Shown: piece after piece, positions 25,576 through 33,968 of the stretch
Layout of the letters: the number at the start of each line of letters is the position of its first letter
Numbering within the stretch: position 1 is the stretch's first letter
DNA from: Ignavibacteria bacterium
GTDB taxonomy: Bacteria > Bacteroidota > Ignavibacteria > Tepidaquicellales > Tepidaquicellaceae
Direction: 5' to 3'
Assembly (NCBI GenBank): GCA_016788375.1
Contig: JAEUSI010000010.1
Span: 1-41,507, forward strand
Length of the DNA: 41,507 nucleotides
Made by a program: the position numbers and the translations under genes
The notes under the pieces: generated by a model
The model's database searches: none
Told to the model about the DNA's origin: nothing
The model's input: the letters and a program-made list of their open reading frames with translations, nothing else

Positions 25576-26061
25576 ATGGCGAATATAATAACGGGCGATT
25601 TAAAGAGTGAAGATTTAAGAATATGTATTATTTCAAGCAGGTTTAACGAACCTGTAACTGAAAATCTTGTTCAGGGTGCTTTGACCGCTATGAAGAATAA
25701 CGGCATTGATGAAAAGAATATTGATATTGTTTATGTGCCGGGTGCATTTGAAATTCCGGCAGTTTACAAAACACTTTGCAGGCAGAATACAGACAGAAAA
25801 AAGTATGACGGGTTTATAACCGTCGGATGCGTTATCAAAGGTGAAACAGCTCATTTTGAATATATCAGTGAAAGTGTTACCGACAGTATAAATAAAATTT
25901 CTTATGATTATGAAATTCCTTCTGCATTTTGCGTACTGACCTGTTATACTCCGCTTCAGGCACATCAGAGAAGCATCATTCCTCCTGATGCAGTTAACAA
26001 TAAAGGATTCGAATCAGCCTTAACTTTACTTGAGATGATAAATCTTCTGAAAAAGCTATAA
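25576..26061 (+). CDS. ribH: 6,7-dimethyl-8-ribityllumazine synthase
   Basis: 161 aa, ATG start. It condenses 5-amino-6-ribitylaminouracil with dihydroxybutanone phosphate, the step before riboflavin. Signatures: ISSRFNEPVTENLVQGAL (about 19-36), VPGAFEIPAVYKTL (54-67), GCVIKGETAHFEYISESV with catalytic H93. The usual end (NKGFESALTLLEMINL) is present. No other rib genes or FMN riboswitch are nearby; it sits between the PHP gene and folC. Confidence 0.97.
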   Translation: MANIITGDLKSEDLRICIISSRFNEPVTENLVQGALTAMKNNGIDEKNIDIVYVPGAFEIPAVYKTLCRQNTDRKKYDGFITVGCVIKGETAHFEYISESVTDSINKISYDYEIPSAFCVLTCYTPLQAHQRSIIPPDAVNNKGFESALTLLEMINLLKKL

Positions 26062-26080
26062 ATTATTTCCCGACACAGAA

Positions 26081-27412
26081 TTGACAATCAGTAAATTTAC
26101 CGGTTACAATGAATGCATTTCATACCTTTTCGGACTCGAAAGGGCGGGAATCAAATATAATTTAAGAAACATAAGATTGCTCCTGAAGCACATCGGGAAT
26201 CCTGAAAGGAATTTCAAATCTGTTCATATTGCAGGAACAAACGGAAAAGGTTCGGTATCATCCATTCTCAATTCCGTATTAACCGAAAGAGGTTTCAGTA
26301 CCGGCTTATACACTTCTCCTCATATTCTGCATTTCAGGGAAAGAATTCTTGTAAAAGGTAAATTCATTTCAAAAAAATTCATAATTGATTTTGTAAACAG
26401 GATTTATAAAGAAACTGAAAGAATCCGGCCGAGTTTTTTTGAAGTAACCACGGCGATGGCATTTGATTATTTCAGTTTCAGAAAAGTGGATTATGCCGTA
26501 GTAGAAACAGGTCTCGGCGGGAGGCTTGACGCGACAAATGTGCTTGTACCTCTATTGTCTGTAATAACGAGTATCAGTATTGATCATACAGATTTTCTCG
26601 GAAAAAGCATCAGGAAAATTTCCGAAGAAAAAGCCGGTATAATAAAAGAAAGCATTCCTGTCATTTCCGGAAATGTGCCGGAAGTGTCGGAAAAGATTTT
26701 TAAGAAAGTTTCGAAACTGAAAAAATCTGAACTTACATTTTCAACCAGTAAATATAAAGTTAAGATAACAAAGCACGGAGAAAATAATTTTTTTTTCAAT
26801 GTAAGGGGGAAATACAGAAAGTACGATAATTTTATTTTTCCGTTTAACGGAGATTACCAGAGATACAATATCAAAACGGCAATCGCAGCTATAGATATTT
26901 TTGAGAAAAGCGAAAAAGTATCATTCCAGAAAAAACATATTTACGACGGGTTTAAAAATATAAGGAAAAACTCAAATTTTTACGGAAGATTTGAACTGAT
27001 TTCAAAAAACCCAAAAGTAATTATAGATATTTCGCATAATCTTCAGGGTATAGAAAACATAGGCGATAATCTGAAACATATTGCTTATGAAAATCTGATT
27101 ATTATTTTCGGAATGATGAACGACAAGCAGTACAGGGAAAGTATCAGGGAACTGTTCAGTTTAAAAACCAAAAAGATAATTTTTACAAAGCCTGAATACA
27201 AAAGATCAGCTGAGCCTGAGGATCTTCTGAATTCTGTAAAACATGCCGATTCCGGTTTTGAGATTAAATCAAATGTAAAAGAAGCTTATGAATATGCAAA
27301 ATCAGAGGCGGGTAAAAAGGATTTAATATTGATCACAGGTTCATTTTTCCTTGTAAGTGATTTCCTGAAAATACGTTCGGTAAAGTACAGTAAAAAAAAG
27401 TTACGCAAGTAA
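26081..27412 (+). CDS. folC: Folylpolyglutamate synthase / dihydrofolate synthase
   Basis: 443 aa. Start at TTG 26081, 19 bases after the ribH stop; no Shine-Dalgarno sequence is obvious. Mur-ligase-like ATP enzyme that adds glutamate to (dihydro)folate. P-loop AGTNGKGS at 51-58; YTSPHILHFRERI, VVETGLGGRLDATNV, SISIDHTDFLGKSI and the C-terminal ligand site DISHNLQG (usual form DGAHNP, so a mild variant). folB and folK lie in a separate operon in this window. Confidence 0.95.
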   Translation: MTISKFTGYNECISYLFGLERAGIKYNLRNIRLLLKHIGNPERNFKSVHIAGTNGKGSVSSILNSVLTERGFSTGLYTSPHILHFRERILVKGKFISKKFIIDFVNRIYKETERIRPSFFEVTTAMAFDYFSFRKVDYAVVETGLGGRLDATNVLVPLLSVITSISIDHTDFLGKSIRKISEEKAGIIKESIPVISGNVPEVSEKIFKKVSKLKKSELTFSTSKYKVKITKHGENNFFFNVRGKYRKYDNFIFPFNGDYQRYNIKTAIAAIDIFEKSEKVSFQKKHIYDGFKNIRKNSNFYGRFELISKNPKVIIDISHNLQGIENIGDNLKHIAYENLIIIFGMMNDKQYRESIRELFSLKTKKIIFTKPEYKRSAEPEDLLNSVKHADSGFEIKSNVKEAYEYAKSEAGKKDLILITGSFFLVSDFLKIRSVKYSKKKLRK

Positions 27413-27457
27413 TTCTTAATCAATATATTAAGTTGATATAAAATTTTATATTTATAA

Positions 27458-28336
27458 ATGAAAGCAAAGGACATAAAAACAGCAGGTGTAGCAGGTTCCG
27501 GAACAATGGGAAGGGGAATTGCAATTTCAACTTCTCTGAAAGGATATGATACAATAATCTACGATATCAGTGACGGAATACTTGAATCTGCGGAAAAAGC
27601 AATAAATACCGAACTTACAAAATCAGCACAGAAAAACAAAATTACGGAATCTGAAAAAACTGAAGCCCTCAGCAGGATAAAATTTTCAACTGATCCCGGA
27701 AGTTTTTCTGCATGTCAGATTGTCATAGAAGCTGCTCCGGAAGAAATTAATATCAAGAAGGATTTATTCACTAGACTCGATGAAGTCTGTAATGAAGAAA
27801 CTATTCTTGCTTCAAACACATCGTCTTTGTCAATAACATTACTTTCGTCTTTTATAAACAAAAACAGAGGCAGGGTTCTCGGGATGCATTTTTTTAATCC
27901 TGCTAATATCATGAAGCTTGTGGAAATTGTAAAAGGTGATTTTACATCCGGAGAATATATTGATACAGCCGGAGAATTCGCAAAATTAATCGGAAAGGTT
28001 CCTGTAACTGCAAAAGATACTCCTGCATTTATTGTAAACAGAATCGCCAGACCGTTTTACGGTGAAGCGCTGAAGATGCTTGCAGAAGGAACTTCGGATT
28101 TTGAATCCACAGACAGAATCATGAAGCAATGCGGAGGTTTTGCAATGGGACCTTTTGAACTGATGGATTTAATCGGAATTGACATAAACTTCTCCGTAAC
28201 TAAATCCGTGTACGAAGCATTCTTTTATGATCCGAAATACAGACCAAGTTTTATACAGAAAAAGATGGTTGATTCAGGTACAACAGGAAGAAAAGCCGGT
28301 AAAGGATTTTATAATTATGAAGCAAATAAAAAATAA
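27458..28336 (+). CDS. 3-hydroxyacyl-CoA (3-hydroxybutyryl-CoA) dehydrogenase
   Basis: 292 aa, ATG start; typical length for the stand-alone short-chain enzyme. It oxidises (S)-3-hydroxyacyl-CoA with NAD(P). Signatures: GVAGSGTMGRGIAIS (Rossmann GxGxMG at 13-18), the ASNTSSLSI segment, GMHFFNPANIMKLVEIV with the catalytic histidine, and KDTPAFIVNRIARPFYGEA in the helical C-terminal domain. The end AGKGFYNY is standard. The last 20 bases overlap the start of the Fur-family gene. Confidence 0.95.
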   Translation: MKAKDIKTAGVAGSGTMGRGIAISTSLKGYDTIIYDISDGILESAEKAINTELTKSAQKNKITESEKTEALSRIKFSTDPGSFSACQIVIEAAPEEINIKKDLFTRLDEVCNEETILASNTSSLSITLLSSFINKNRGRVLGMHFFNPANIMKLVEIVKGDFTSGEYIDTAGEFAKLIGKVPVTAKDTPAFIVNRIARPFYGEALKMLAEGTSDFESTDRIMKQCGGFAMGPFELMDLIGIDINFSVTKSVYEAFFYDPKYRPSFIQKKMVDSGTTGRKAGKGFYNYEANKK

Positions 28337-28775
28337 TATTCCGCTTTCAGACGAAACAGATTTTTCAGAAGATGAATTCAGGCTGATACTCAATGCACGT
28401 TCACAAAGGATAACTGTCACTAGAATAGACGTTTTGTCAATACTCAAAGCTAATCATAATCCGTTGACTATTTCGGAGATACATGAAAATCTGAAAAACA
28501 GAAAAACGGATCTAGCAACAGTTTACAGGATCATAAAACTTTTTACCGAACTCGGAATTGTAAATGAAATTGATTTCAAGGATGAGTTTAAAAGATACGA
28601 GCTTGTGTATGACAGGCACCATCATCATCATATTGTATGCAGAAAATGCAAGAAAGTTGAAAATGTCGAAACATGTATCCTGGAAGATCTTGAAAAGCTT
28701 CTGGGCAAAAAGGGTTATACTGAGATAACGCATTCGCTGGAATTTTTCGGTGTGTGCAGCGAGTGCAGGCATTGA
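28317..28775 (+). CDS. Fur family transcriptional regulator
   Basis: 152 aa from ATG 28317, with AAAGGA (28301-28306) about ten bases upstream. A longer frame from 28227 lies wholly inside the dehydrogenase gene and is rejected. N-terminal winged helix with RITVTRIDVLSILKANHNPL and DLATVYRIIKLF (recognition helix); dimer and metal region with DRHHHHHIVCRKC (five histidines at 101-105) and a second CSEC pair, so four cysteines (C108, C111, C147, C150) form a structural zinc site. Fe, Zn or peroxide sensing cannot be decided from sequence. Coupled to the dehydrogenase gene. Confidence 0.92.
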   Translation: MKQIKNNIPLSDETDFSEDEFRLILNARSQRITVTRIDVLSILKANHNPLTISEIHENLKNRKTDLATVYRIIKLFTELGIVNEIDFKDEFKRYELVYDRHHHHHIVCRKCKKVENVETCILEDLEKLLGKKGYTEITHSLEFFGVCSECRH

Positions 28776-28857
28776 TTTGCAGAATATCGTTTGAATGGCT
28801 TTCTGCACGTGAATTATAATTGTATGCAAAAATATTTATCAATCAAAAATAATTAAA

Positions 28858-29544
28858 TTGATTAAAGCAATAATTTTCGACCTCGATAATACGCTTGTGG
28901 ATTTTATGCTTCTGAAAAGAGCTGCTGTGGATGCGGCAATTTATGCAATGAAAGATTCGGGGCTGACTATTTCCTATGATTCCGCCAAAGAAAGAATTAA
29001 TAAAATTTATGAAGCGGAAGGAATTGAATATCAGCAGGTATTCGATCACATGCTTAAGGAAGTATACGGCAAAGTCGATTATAAAATAATGTCAGCCGGC
29101 ATTGTTGCTTACAGAAAAGCACGTGAAGCAGCGCTGAAGCCTTATCCCGGTGTATTGCCGGTGTTAATTGAACTGATAAAAATGGGTTTGAAGCTTGCCG
29201 TCGTTTCAGATGCCCCTTCAAAGGAAGCCTGGCTCAGATTATCTTATATCAACTTTCAGCATTTTTTCGATGTCGTAATTACTTATGATGAAACACGGGA
29301 AAGAAAGCCTTCTCCGGTTCCGTTTAATATGGCGCTGAAAGAACTTAACCTCAGAGCTGATGAATGTCTGATGATCGGCGACTGGGCTGAACGTGATATG
29401 GTCGGCGCAAAGTCAGTCGGAATGAAAACTGTTTTTGCAAGATACGGTGATACCTTTAATACCGTGAATCCCGAATCGGATTATGATATTGATTCTGTAA
29501 ACGAACTTATCGGCATTGTAAGAAAAGAAAATAATATTCTGTGA
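28858..29544 (+). CDS. HAD superfamily hydrolase
   Basis: 228 aa. Start at TTG 28858; motif I (FDLDNTLVD) begins at residue 8, leaving no room for a later start. Motif II is AVVSDAPSKEAW (VVSDA), motif III lysine in ERKPSPVPF, motif IV MIGDWAERDMVGAKSVGMKT. An alpha-helical C1 cap lies between about 18 and 95. This pattern fits phosphoglycolate-phosphatase-like small-molecule phosphatases; the substrate is unknown. The stop codon is two bases from the acpS start. Confidence 0.9.
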   Translation: MIKAIIFDLDNTLVDFMLLKRAAVDAAIYAMKDSGLTISYDSAKERINKIYEAEGIEYQQVFDHMLKEVYGKVDYKIMSAGIVAYRKAREAALKPYPGVLPVLIELIKMGLKLAVVSDAPSKEAWLRLSYINFQHFFDVVITYDETRERKPSPVPFNMALKELNLRADECLMIGDWAERDMVGAKSVGMKTVFARYGDTFNTVNPESDYDIDSVNELIGIVRKENNIL

Positions 29545-29545
29545 A

Positions 29546-29929
29546 ATGATAATAGGCACGGGAATAGATATAATTGAGGTCAGGAGAATTAAAAAACTTA
29601 TGGAAGATTACGGCGAGAGGTTTTTTCAGAGAATACTGACACAGAATGAAATAGATTACTGCAGGAAATTTTCCAAACCGGATTTGCATTTTGCCGGAAG
29701 GTTTGCAGCTAAGGAAGCATACTCAAAGTCAATCGGAACGGGTGTCGGCAGTGAATTCGGCTGGAAAGACATTGAAATTATCAATAATGAAAAAGGCAAA
29801 CCTGAAATTTTTCATCTTAAGGAAAATGAATATTCAAAATTAAGTTTCGAATTAAGTATTTCGCATACAGAAGATTATGCCTGTGCTGTTGTCGTCTGTG
29901 AAAATGTCAATCCTCCCAGTCGCAAATAA
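29546..29929 (+). CDS. acpS: Holo-[acyl-carrier-protein] synthase
   Basis: 127 aa, ATG start one base after the HAD stop codon. It transfers 4'-phosphopantetheine from CoA to acyl carrier protein. Mg ligands D8 in GTGIDIIEVRR and E57 in GRFAAKEAYSKSIGTG are present; SISHTEDYACAVVV is the C-terminal strand. Its last 23 bases overlap the 3' end of the opposing propeller gene, so the two transcripts are antisense to each other at their ends. Confidence 0.96.
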   Translation: MIIGTGIDIIEVRRIKKLMEDYGERFFQRILTQNEIDYCRKFSKPDLHFAGRFAAKEAYSKSIGTGVGSEFGWKDIEIINNEKGKPEIFHLKENEYSKLSFELSISHTEDYACAVVVCENVNPPSRK

Positions 29930-30986
29930 ATACGTTAGTCTCTCCTTTAACACTTCCGTTTCTGTTTGAGCAAAAAACAAGCTTCTTCCCGTCAGGCGAA
30001 AACATCGGAAATCCGTCGAACTCGCCAAAATATGTAATTCTTTCCATACCTGTACCGTCTGTGTTGATTTTATAAATATCAAAATTCCTTTTATCCGGGC
30101 TGTCAGCATTTGAACAAAACAAAATTCTCTTCCCGTCAGGAAAAAAGTAAGGAGCGAAGTTTGCCGCTGAATTATTTGTTACCTGAGTCTTGTTGCTACC
30201 GTCTGCATCCATAACCCAGATTTCAAGTTTGGATGGTCTTATAAGACCTTTTGCCAGAAGTTCTTTGTAAGTTTGCTTTTCGGCTTCATCAGTGAAGCTT
30301 GTCCTGCGGTAAACAATTTTAGTTCCGTCATACGAATAAAATGCTCCTCCGTCATAACCGAGCTCATCGGTTAACTGCTTAACATCGCTTCCGTCAAGAT
30401 TCATCGAATAAATATCTATATCTCCGTTTCGCGTGGATGTAAAAACTATCCTGTCGCCGACCGGAGAGATTGTTGCTTCGGCATCATACCCTTTCTCTGT
30501 GGTAAGAGGTTTCAAATCACTTCCGTCTTCATTGCTGGTATAAATATCATATGTGTCGTACAATGCCCAGACATACCCGTTGGAAAAGTCAGGTTTCTCG
30601 GGACATTCCGGATTTGCCGCATGCGTTGAAGCATACAGAATTGTTTTGTTATCGGGAAAATAGTAAGCGCATGTAGTTCTTCCTTTACCAGTGCTTGCAA
30701 GCTTCTGTCCGGAGCCGTCAGTACTCATTGTGAAAATCTGATCGCATTCATAACCGTCTCTTGTTGTCTGAAATGTAAACTTGCTGCCGTCAAACGAAAA
30801 ATAACATTCTGCATTTTCACCGCCGAATGTAAGCTGCCTGATATTCTTCAAATGCACTTCATCTTTCAGTGCGAGTGAATCATCAGCACGTAAATTTACT
30901 GATGATAAGCTGAAATCCGAAAAATAAAGTAACGCTGTAAATGCAGCCGTTAAAACAAAATAAAATTTACTGTTCAAATCTTTCAA
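29907..30986 (-). CDS. Exported TolB-like PD40 beta-propeller protein
   Basis: 359 aa. Start at TTG 30986-30984; signal segment FYFVLTAAFTALLYFSDF. Six or so PD40 blades follow, with repeats of the type FSPDGKKLVFCSNRNG, SPVGDRIVFTSTRNGD, FFPDGKRILFCSNADS and the link IYTSNEDGSDLKPLT. The N-terminal blades hold several cysteines (AECYF, GYECDQIF, TTCAYY, NPECPEK). The fold is that of TolB; without a TolB N-terminal domain or Tol-Pal neighbours the role is open. Its first 20 bases overlap the end of the Rel/Spo gene, so expression is probably coupled to it. Confidence 0.82.
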   Translation of the reverse strand: MKDLNSKFYFVLTAAFTALLYFSDFSLSSVNLRADDSLALKDEVHLKNIRQLTFGGENAECYFSFDGSKFTFQTTRDGYECDQIFTMSTDGSGQKLASTGKGRTTCAYYFPDNKTILYASTHAANPECPEKPDFSNGYVWALYDTYDIYTSNEDGSDLKPLTTEKGYDAEATISPVGDRIVFTSTRNGDIDIYSMNLDGSDVKQLTDELGYDGGAFYSYDGTKIVYRRTSFTDEAEKQTYKELLAKGLIRPSKLEIWVMDADGSNKTQVTNNSAANFAPYFFPDGKRILFCSNADSPDKRNFDIYKINTDGTGMERITYFGEFDGFPMFSPDGKKLVFCSNRNGSVKGETNVFICDWED

Positions 30987-33192
30987 CGCTGAATACTCCT
31001 TCCTGACTGTTTATTTTTTCTATGATTTGATTTAATTGTTTTAAATTCTGAATGCTGAGTATCAATGTTCCTTCAAACATTGAGCTTCTTGTCTTTATGT
31101 CAACGCTTTTTATGTTGGAATTAAAATTCTTCGAAATAGTTTTGGTAATCTGATTTAATATGCCCGGCTTGTCTTCGCCGATGATTTTAATCCCGCCTGT
31201 AAATTCCTGACCTCCGGCTTCGTTCCAGTTTATCTGAACAATCCTCTCCGGTTCTCTCAGAAATAGATTCAGGATGTTCTTGCATGTCCTTCTGTGAATT
31301 CTGATTCCCTTTTCATAACTGATAAACCCGATCACCTCGTCTCCGGGTATCGGATTACAGCATTTTGCAAAATCATATTTTAAACCGTTTATATTTTGAG
31401 TCGATCCGTTTCCCAGTATTATCCCGTTTTTGGATGTTCTCGCTTCCTGAACATACTTGTCAAAATTATCAGAAATGCTTTCGGTTAATTTTGCATCCTC
31501 CGCAAACAAGTTTCTCTGCTCAAGCGACTGAAGCTTGTTTTTGTCTGTAAGGATATCTATTACTTCGCTTATCTTGCCTTCATCCTGAGAAATCACGTAA
31601 TAAAACTGCCCTGTATCCTTGTATTTAAGCCTGTGAATAATCTTTGAAAAGTTTTCGTCGCTGAGATGAATTTTATGCTTCCGGATCTTCCTTTCCCAGA
31701 TATCTTTTCCTGTCTGTATCAGTTTTCTGCGTTCCGTGTTAAAATACTTTCTGATATCCGATTTTGCCTTGTGTGTAACCACAAACTTCTCCCAGTCAAG
31801 CTTCGGCTTCTGATTTTTTGAAGTCAGAATTTCTATCTGATCTCCGCTTTTCAAAGGTGTATCAAGATTCACTATTTTTCCGTTTACTTTTGCCCCGATG
31901 CACTGAAGACCGATTTGCGTGTGAATTTCAAATGCGAAATCAACAGCAGTTGCTCCGGCGGGAAGTATCTTAAGCTCTCCTTTGGGAGTGAAACAGTAAA
32001 TTTCATTCTGATAAAGATTCAGTTTAAAACTCTCTAGCACCTGTGAAGTTGTATCGTCTTTTGAAGACATTTCCATGGATTCGCGGATCCACTTCATCCA
32101 GTTTTCAAGATTTGTATCGTGAAGAGAATTATTTTCCTTGTACTTCCAGTGCGCGGCAATTCCTTTTTCCGCGATTTCATGCATCTCCTTTGTCCTGATC
32201 TGAACTTCAACCATTTTCCCTTCCTTGCTTACAAGTGTCGTATGTATGGACTGATAGTTATTCTGCTTCGGCAGGGAAATGTAATCTTTAAATCTCTCCG
32301 GAACGGGAAGATATATTTCCGAACATATTCCGTAAACCGAAAAGCAGTCATTCTTGTTTTTTGTGTCAAGTATGATTCTTACTGCGAATAAATCATATAG
32401 TTCGTCGAATGTTTTGTTCCGGCTGACAATTTTCTTATAAATGCTGTGAAGATGTTTGGCTCTTCCGCTTATTTCAAATTTATAACCTTCCTTCGTGAGC
32501 CGCTCTTTTATCGGTTCAATAAATCTTTTGATGAACTTTTCCCTCTCGCGTTTTTTTTCCTTAAGCTTCTTTGCTATCTCGTCGTAAGCTTTTCTGTCAA
32601 GAAATTTAAACGAAAGATCTTCAAGCTCCGTCTTAACCGATGACAAGCCGAATCTGTGCGCAAGCGGCGCATATATTTCGAGAGTTTCCTGAGCCAGTCT
32701 GATCTGTTTTGCAGTGGACAAAAATTCAAGGGTTCTTAAATTGTGCAGCCTGTCGGCGAATTTAATCAGTATTACCCTGATATCCGAAGTCATCGAAAGC
32801 AGCATTTTTTTGTATGATTCAACCTGCTTCATTTCATAATTTCCGAACATCCCTTCTATCTTCGTCGCGCCGTTTACAATCTCCGCAACTTCATCTCCGA
32901 ATTCTGCTTTTATATCCTTCAGAGTAAACTTTGTGTCTTCGACTACGTCGTGCAGCAGCGCTGCGGCTATTGAGACAGCATCAAGAGGAATTTCCTTTGC
33001 AAGTATAAGCGCTACATCATAAGGATGAGTAATAAACGGTTCGCCGGAAGCGCGCTTGTCATTCTTGTGCGCTTCATATGCAAACCTGAATGCGTTTGTG
33101 ATTAACTTGTCTGATGCAGGACTGACCGGAAGATTCCTGTGTGTATAATAAAGCAGCTCGTCGAGTTTCTTTTTGTAAAATGTACTGTACAT
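30967..33192 (-). CDS. Bifunctional (p)ppGpp synthetase/hydrolase, Rel/Spo family
   Basis: 741 aa, ATG start. HD hydrolase domain with THPYDVALIL, ALLHDVVEDTKF (HD at 81-82, ED at 85-86); synthetase domain with DLFAVRIILDT, RFKD at 300-303 (the RFKD form is typical of bifunctional enzymes), NNYQSIHTTL and VEVQIRTKEMHEIAE; TGS domain about 396-456; zinc-finger-like region with AKCCNPIPGDEVIGFI; C-terminal ACT domain from about 665. It makes ppGpp upon amino-acid starvation and degrades it. Both active sites look intact. It lies 71 bases downstream of upp. Confidence 0.97.
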   Translation of the reverse strand: MYSTFYKKKLDELLYYTHRNLPVSPASDKLITNAFRFAYEAHKNDKRASGEPFITHPYDVALILAKEIPLDAVSIAAALLHDVVEDTKFTLKDIKAEFGDEVAEIVNGATKIEGMFGNYEMKQVESYKKMLLSMTSDIRVILIKFADRLHNLRTLEFLSTAKQIRLAQETLEIYAPLAHRFGLSSVKTELEDLSFKFLDRKAYDEIAKKLKEKKREREKFIKRFIEPIKERLTKEGYKFEISGRAKHLHSIYKKIVSRNKTFDELYDLFAVRIILDTKNKNDCFSVYGICSEIYLPVPERFKDYISLPKQNNYQSIHTTLVSKEGKMVEVQIRTKEMHEIAEKGIAAHWKYKENNSLHDTNLENWMKWIRESMEMSSKDDTTSQVLESFKLNLYQNEIYCFTPKGELKILPAGATAVDFAFEIHTQIGLQCIGAKVNGKIVNLDTPLKSGDQIEILTSKNQKPKLDWEKFVVTHKAKSDIRKYFNTERRKLIQTGKDIWERKIRKHKIHLSDENFSKIIHRLKYKDTGQFYYVISQDEGKISEVIDILTDKNKLQSLEQRNLFAEDAKLTESISDNFDKYVQEARTSKNGIILGNGSTQNINGLKYDFAKCCNPIPGDEVIGFISYEKGIRIHRRTCKNILNLFLREPERIVQINWNEAGGQEFTGGIKIIGEDKPGILNQITKTISKNFNSNIKSVDIKTRSSMFEGTLILSIQNLKQLNQIIEKINSQEGVFSVERFEQ

Positions 33193-33263
33193 ATTTCCCT
33201 CATTTCAGAAATATTTTAAATTCATATTCTCTTTTGCGTCTGAATGCCTGCCCGCTGTAATAA

Positions 33264-33914
33264 TCATGTTCCGAACATTCTGTCACCGGCATCACCGAGT
33301 CCGGGAACAATATAGCCTTTTTCATTAAGCTTTTCGTCAAGACTGCAGGTGATTATTTCTATTGACTTTTTTTCGCTTCTGTTGAATCTGTTGTTAATTG
33401 CATTTATTCCTTCCGGAGCGCAAAGCAGAGATGCAACGCTTATTTTTTTAATCCCCATATTCAGCAGATATTCAATTGTAAAATTCACGCTGCCTCCGGT
33501 TGCTATCATCGGATCTATGATAATTACATGCACATTTGCTTTGTCCTTAAGCTTTGGAAATCTGAAATAATATTTCACCGGCTTTAATGATTCTTCATCC
33601 CTGTAAATTCCGATATGACTCGTAACTGCTTCAGGATACAAATCAATGAATCCTCTCGTAAGTCCGAGACCTGCGCGGAGAATCGGAAGAATAATTATTC
33701 TGTCTTTGATTTTGCTCCCTTCAATTTTTTTGAAAGGAGTGTTTACAGTCTTACTCTCCAGCCCGGAAGATGCGTATGTTTCGGCTGCAAGTATATATGA
33801 AATTCTGTCAAGGGAATTCTTAAAATCAACCTGACCGGTGTTTTTATCACGCATAATTGACAGATTATGTTCAACTACAGGATGACTTATTATCTTAAGA
33901 TTTTTCATTTTCAT
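33264..33914 (-). CDS. upp: Uracil phosphoribosyltransferase
   Basis: 216 aa, ATG start (a second ATG two codons on is also possible). It forms UMP from uracil and PRPP. The PRPP loop IIDPMIATGGSVNFT lies at about 132-146; ILPILRAGLGLTRGF and the uracil-binding C-terminus YIVPGLGDAGDRMFGT are diagnostic. It is upstream of the Rel/Spo gene on the same strand; GTP or ppGpp control of this enzyme family is known in some species. Confidence 0.97.
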   Translation of the reverse strand: MKMKNLKIISHPVVEHNLSIMRDKNTGQVDFKNSLDRISYILAAETYASSGLESKTVNTPFKKIEGSKIKDRIIILPILRAGLGLTRGFIDLYPEAVTSHIGIYRDEESLKPVKYYFRFPKLKDKANVHVIIIDPMIATGGSVNFTIEYLLNMGIKKISVASLLCAPEGINAINNRFNRSEKKSIEIITCSLDEKLNEKGYIVPGLGDAGDRMFGT

Positions 33915-33968
33915 GAGTTGAAATTTTTGTTTGCAGCTATTGCCGTAAAAATTTAAGCCGGTAATCTG

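Noticed and set aside
28227-28316. Longer N-terminus for the Fur-family regulator
   Set aside because: These codons lie inside the dehydrogenase gene in another frame and do not resemble any Fur N-terminus; the ATG at 28317 has a ribosome-binding site.
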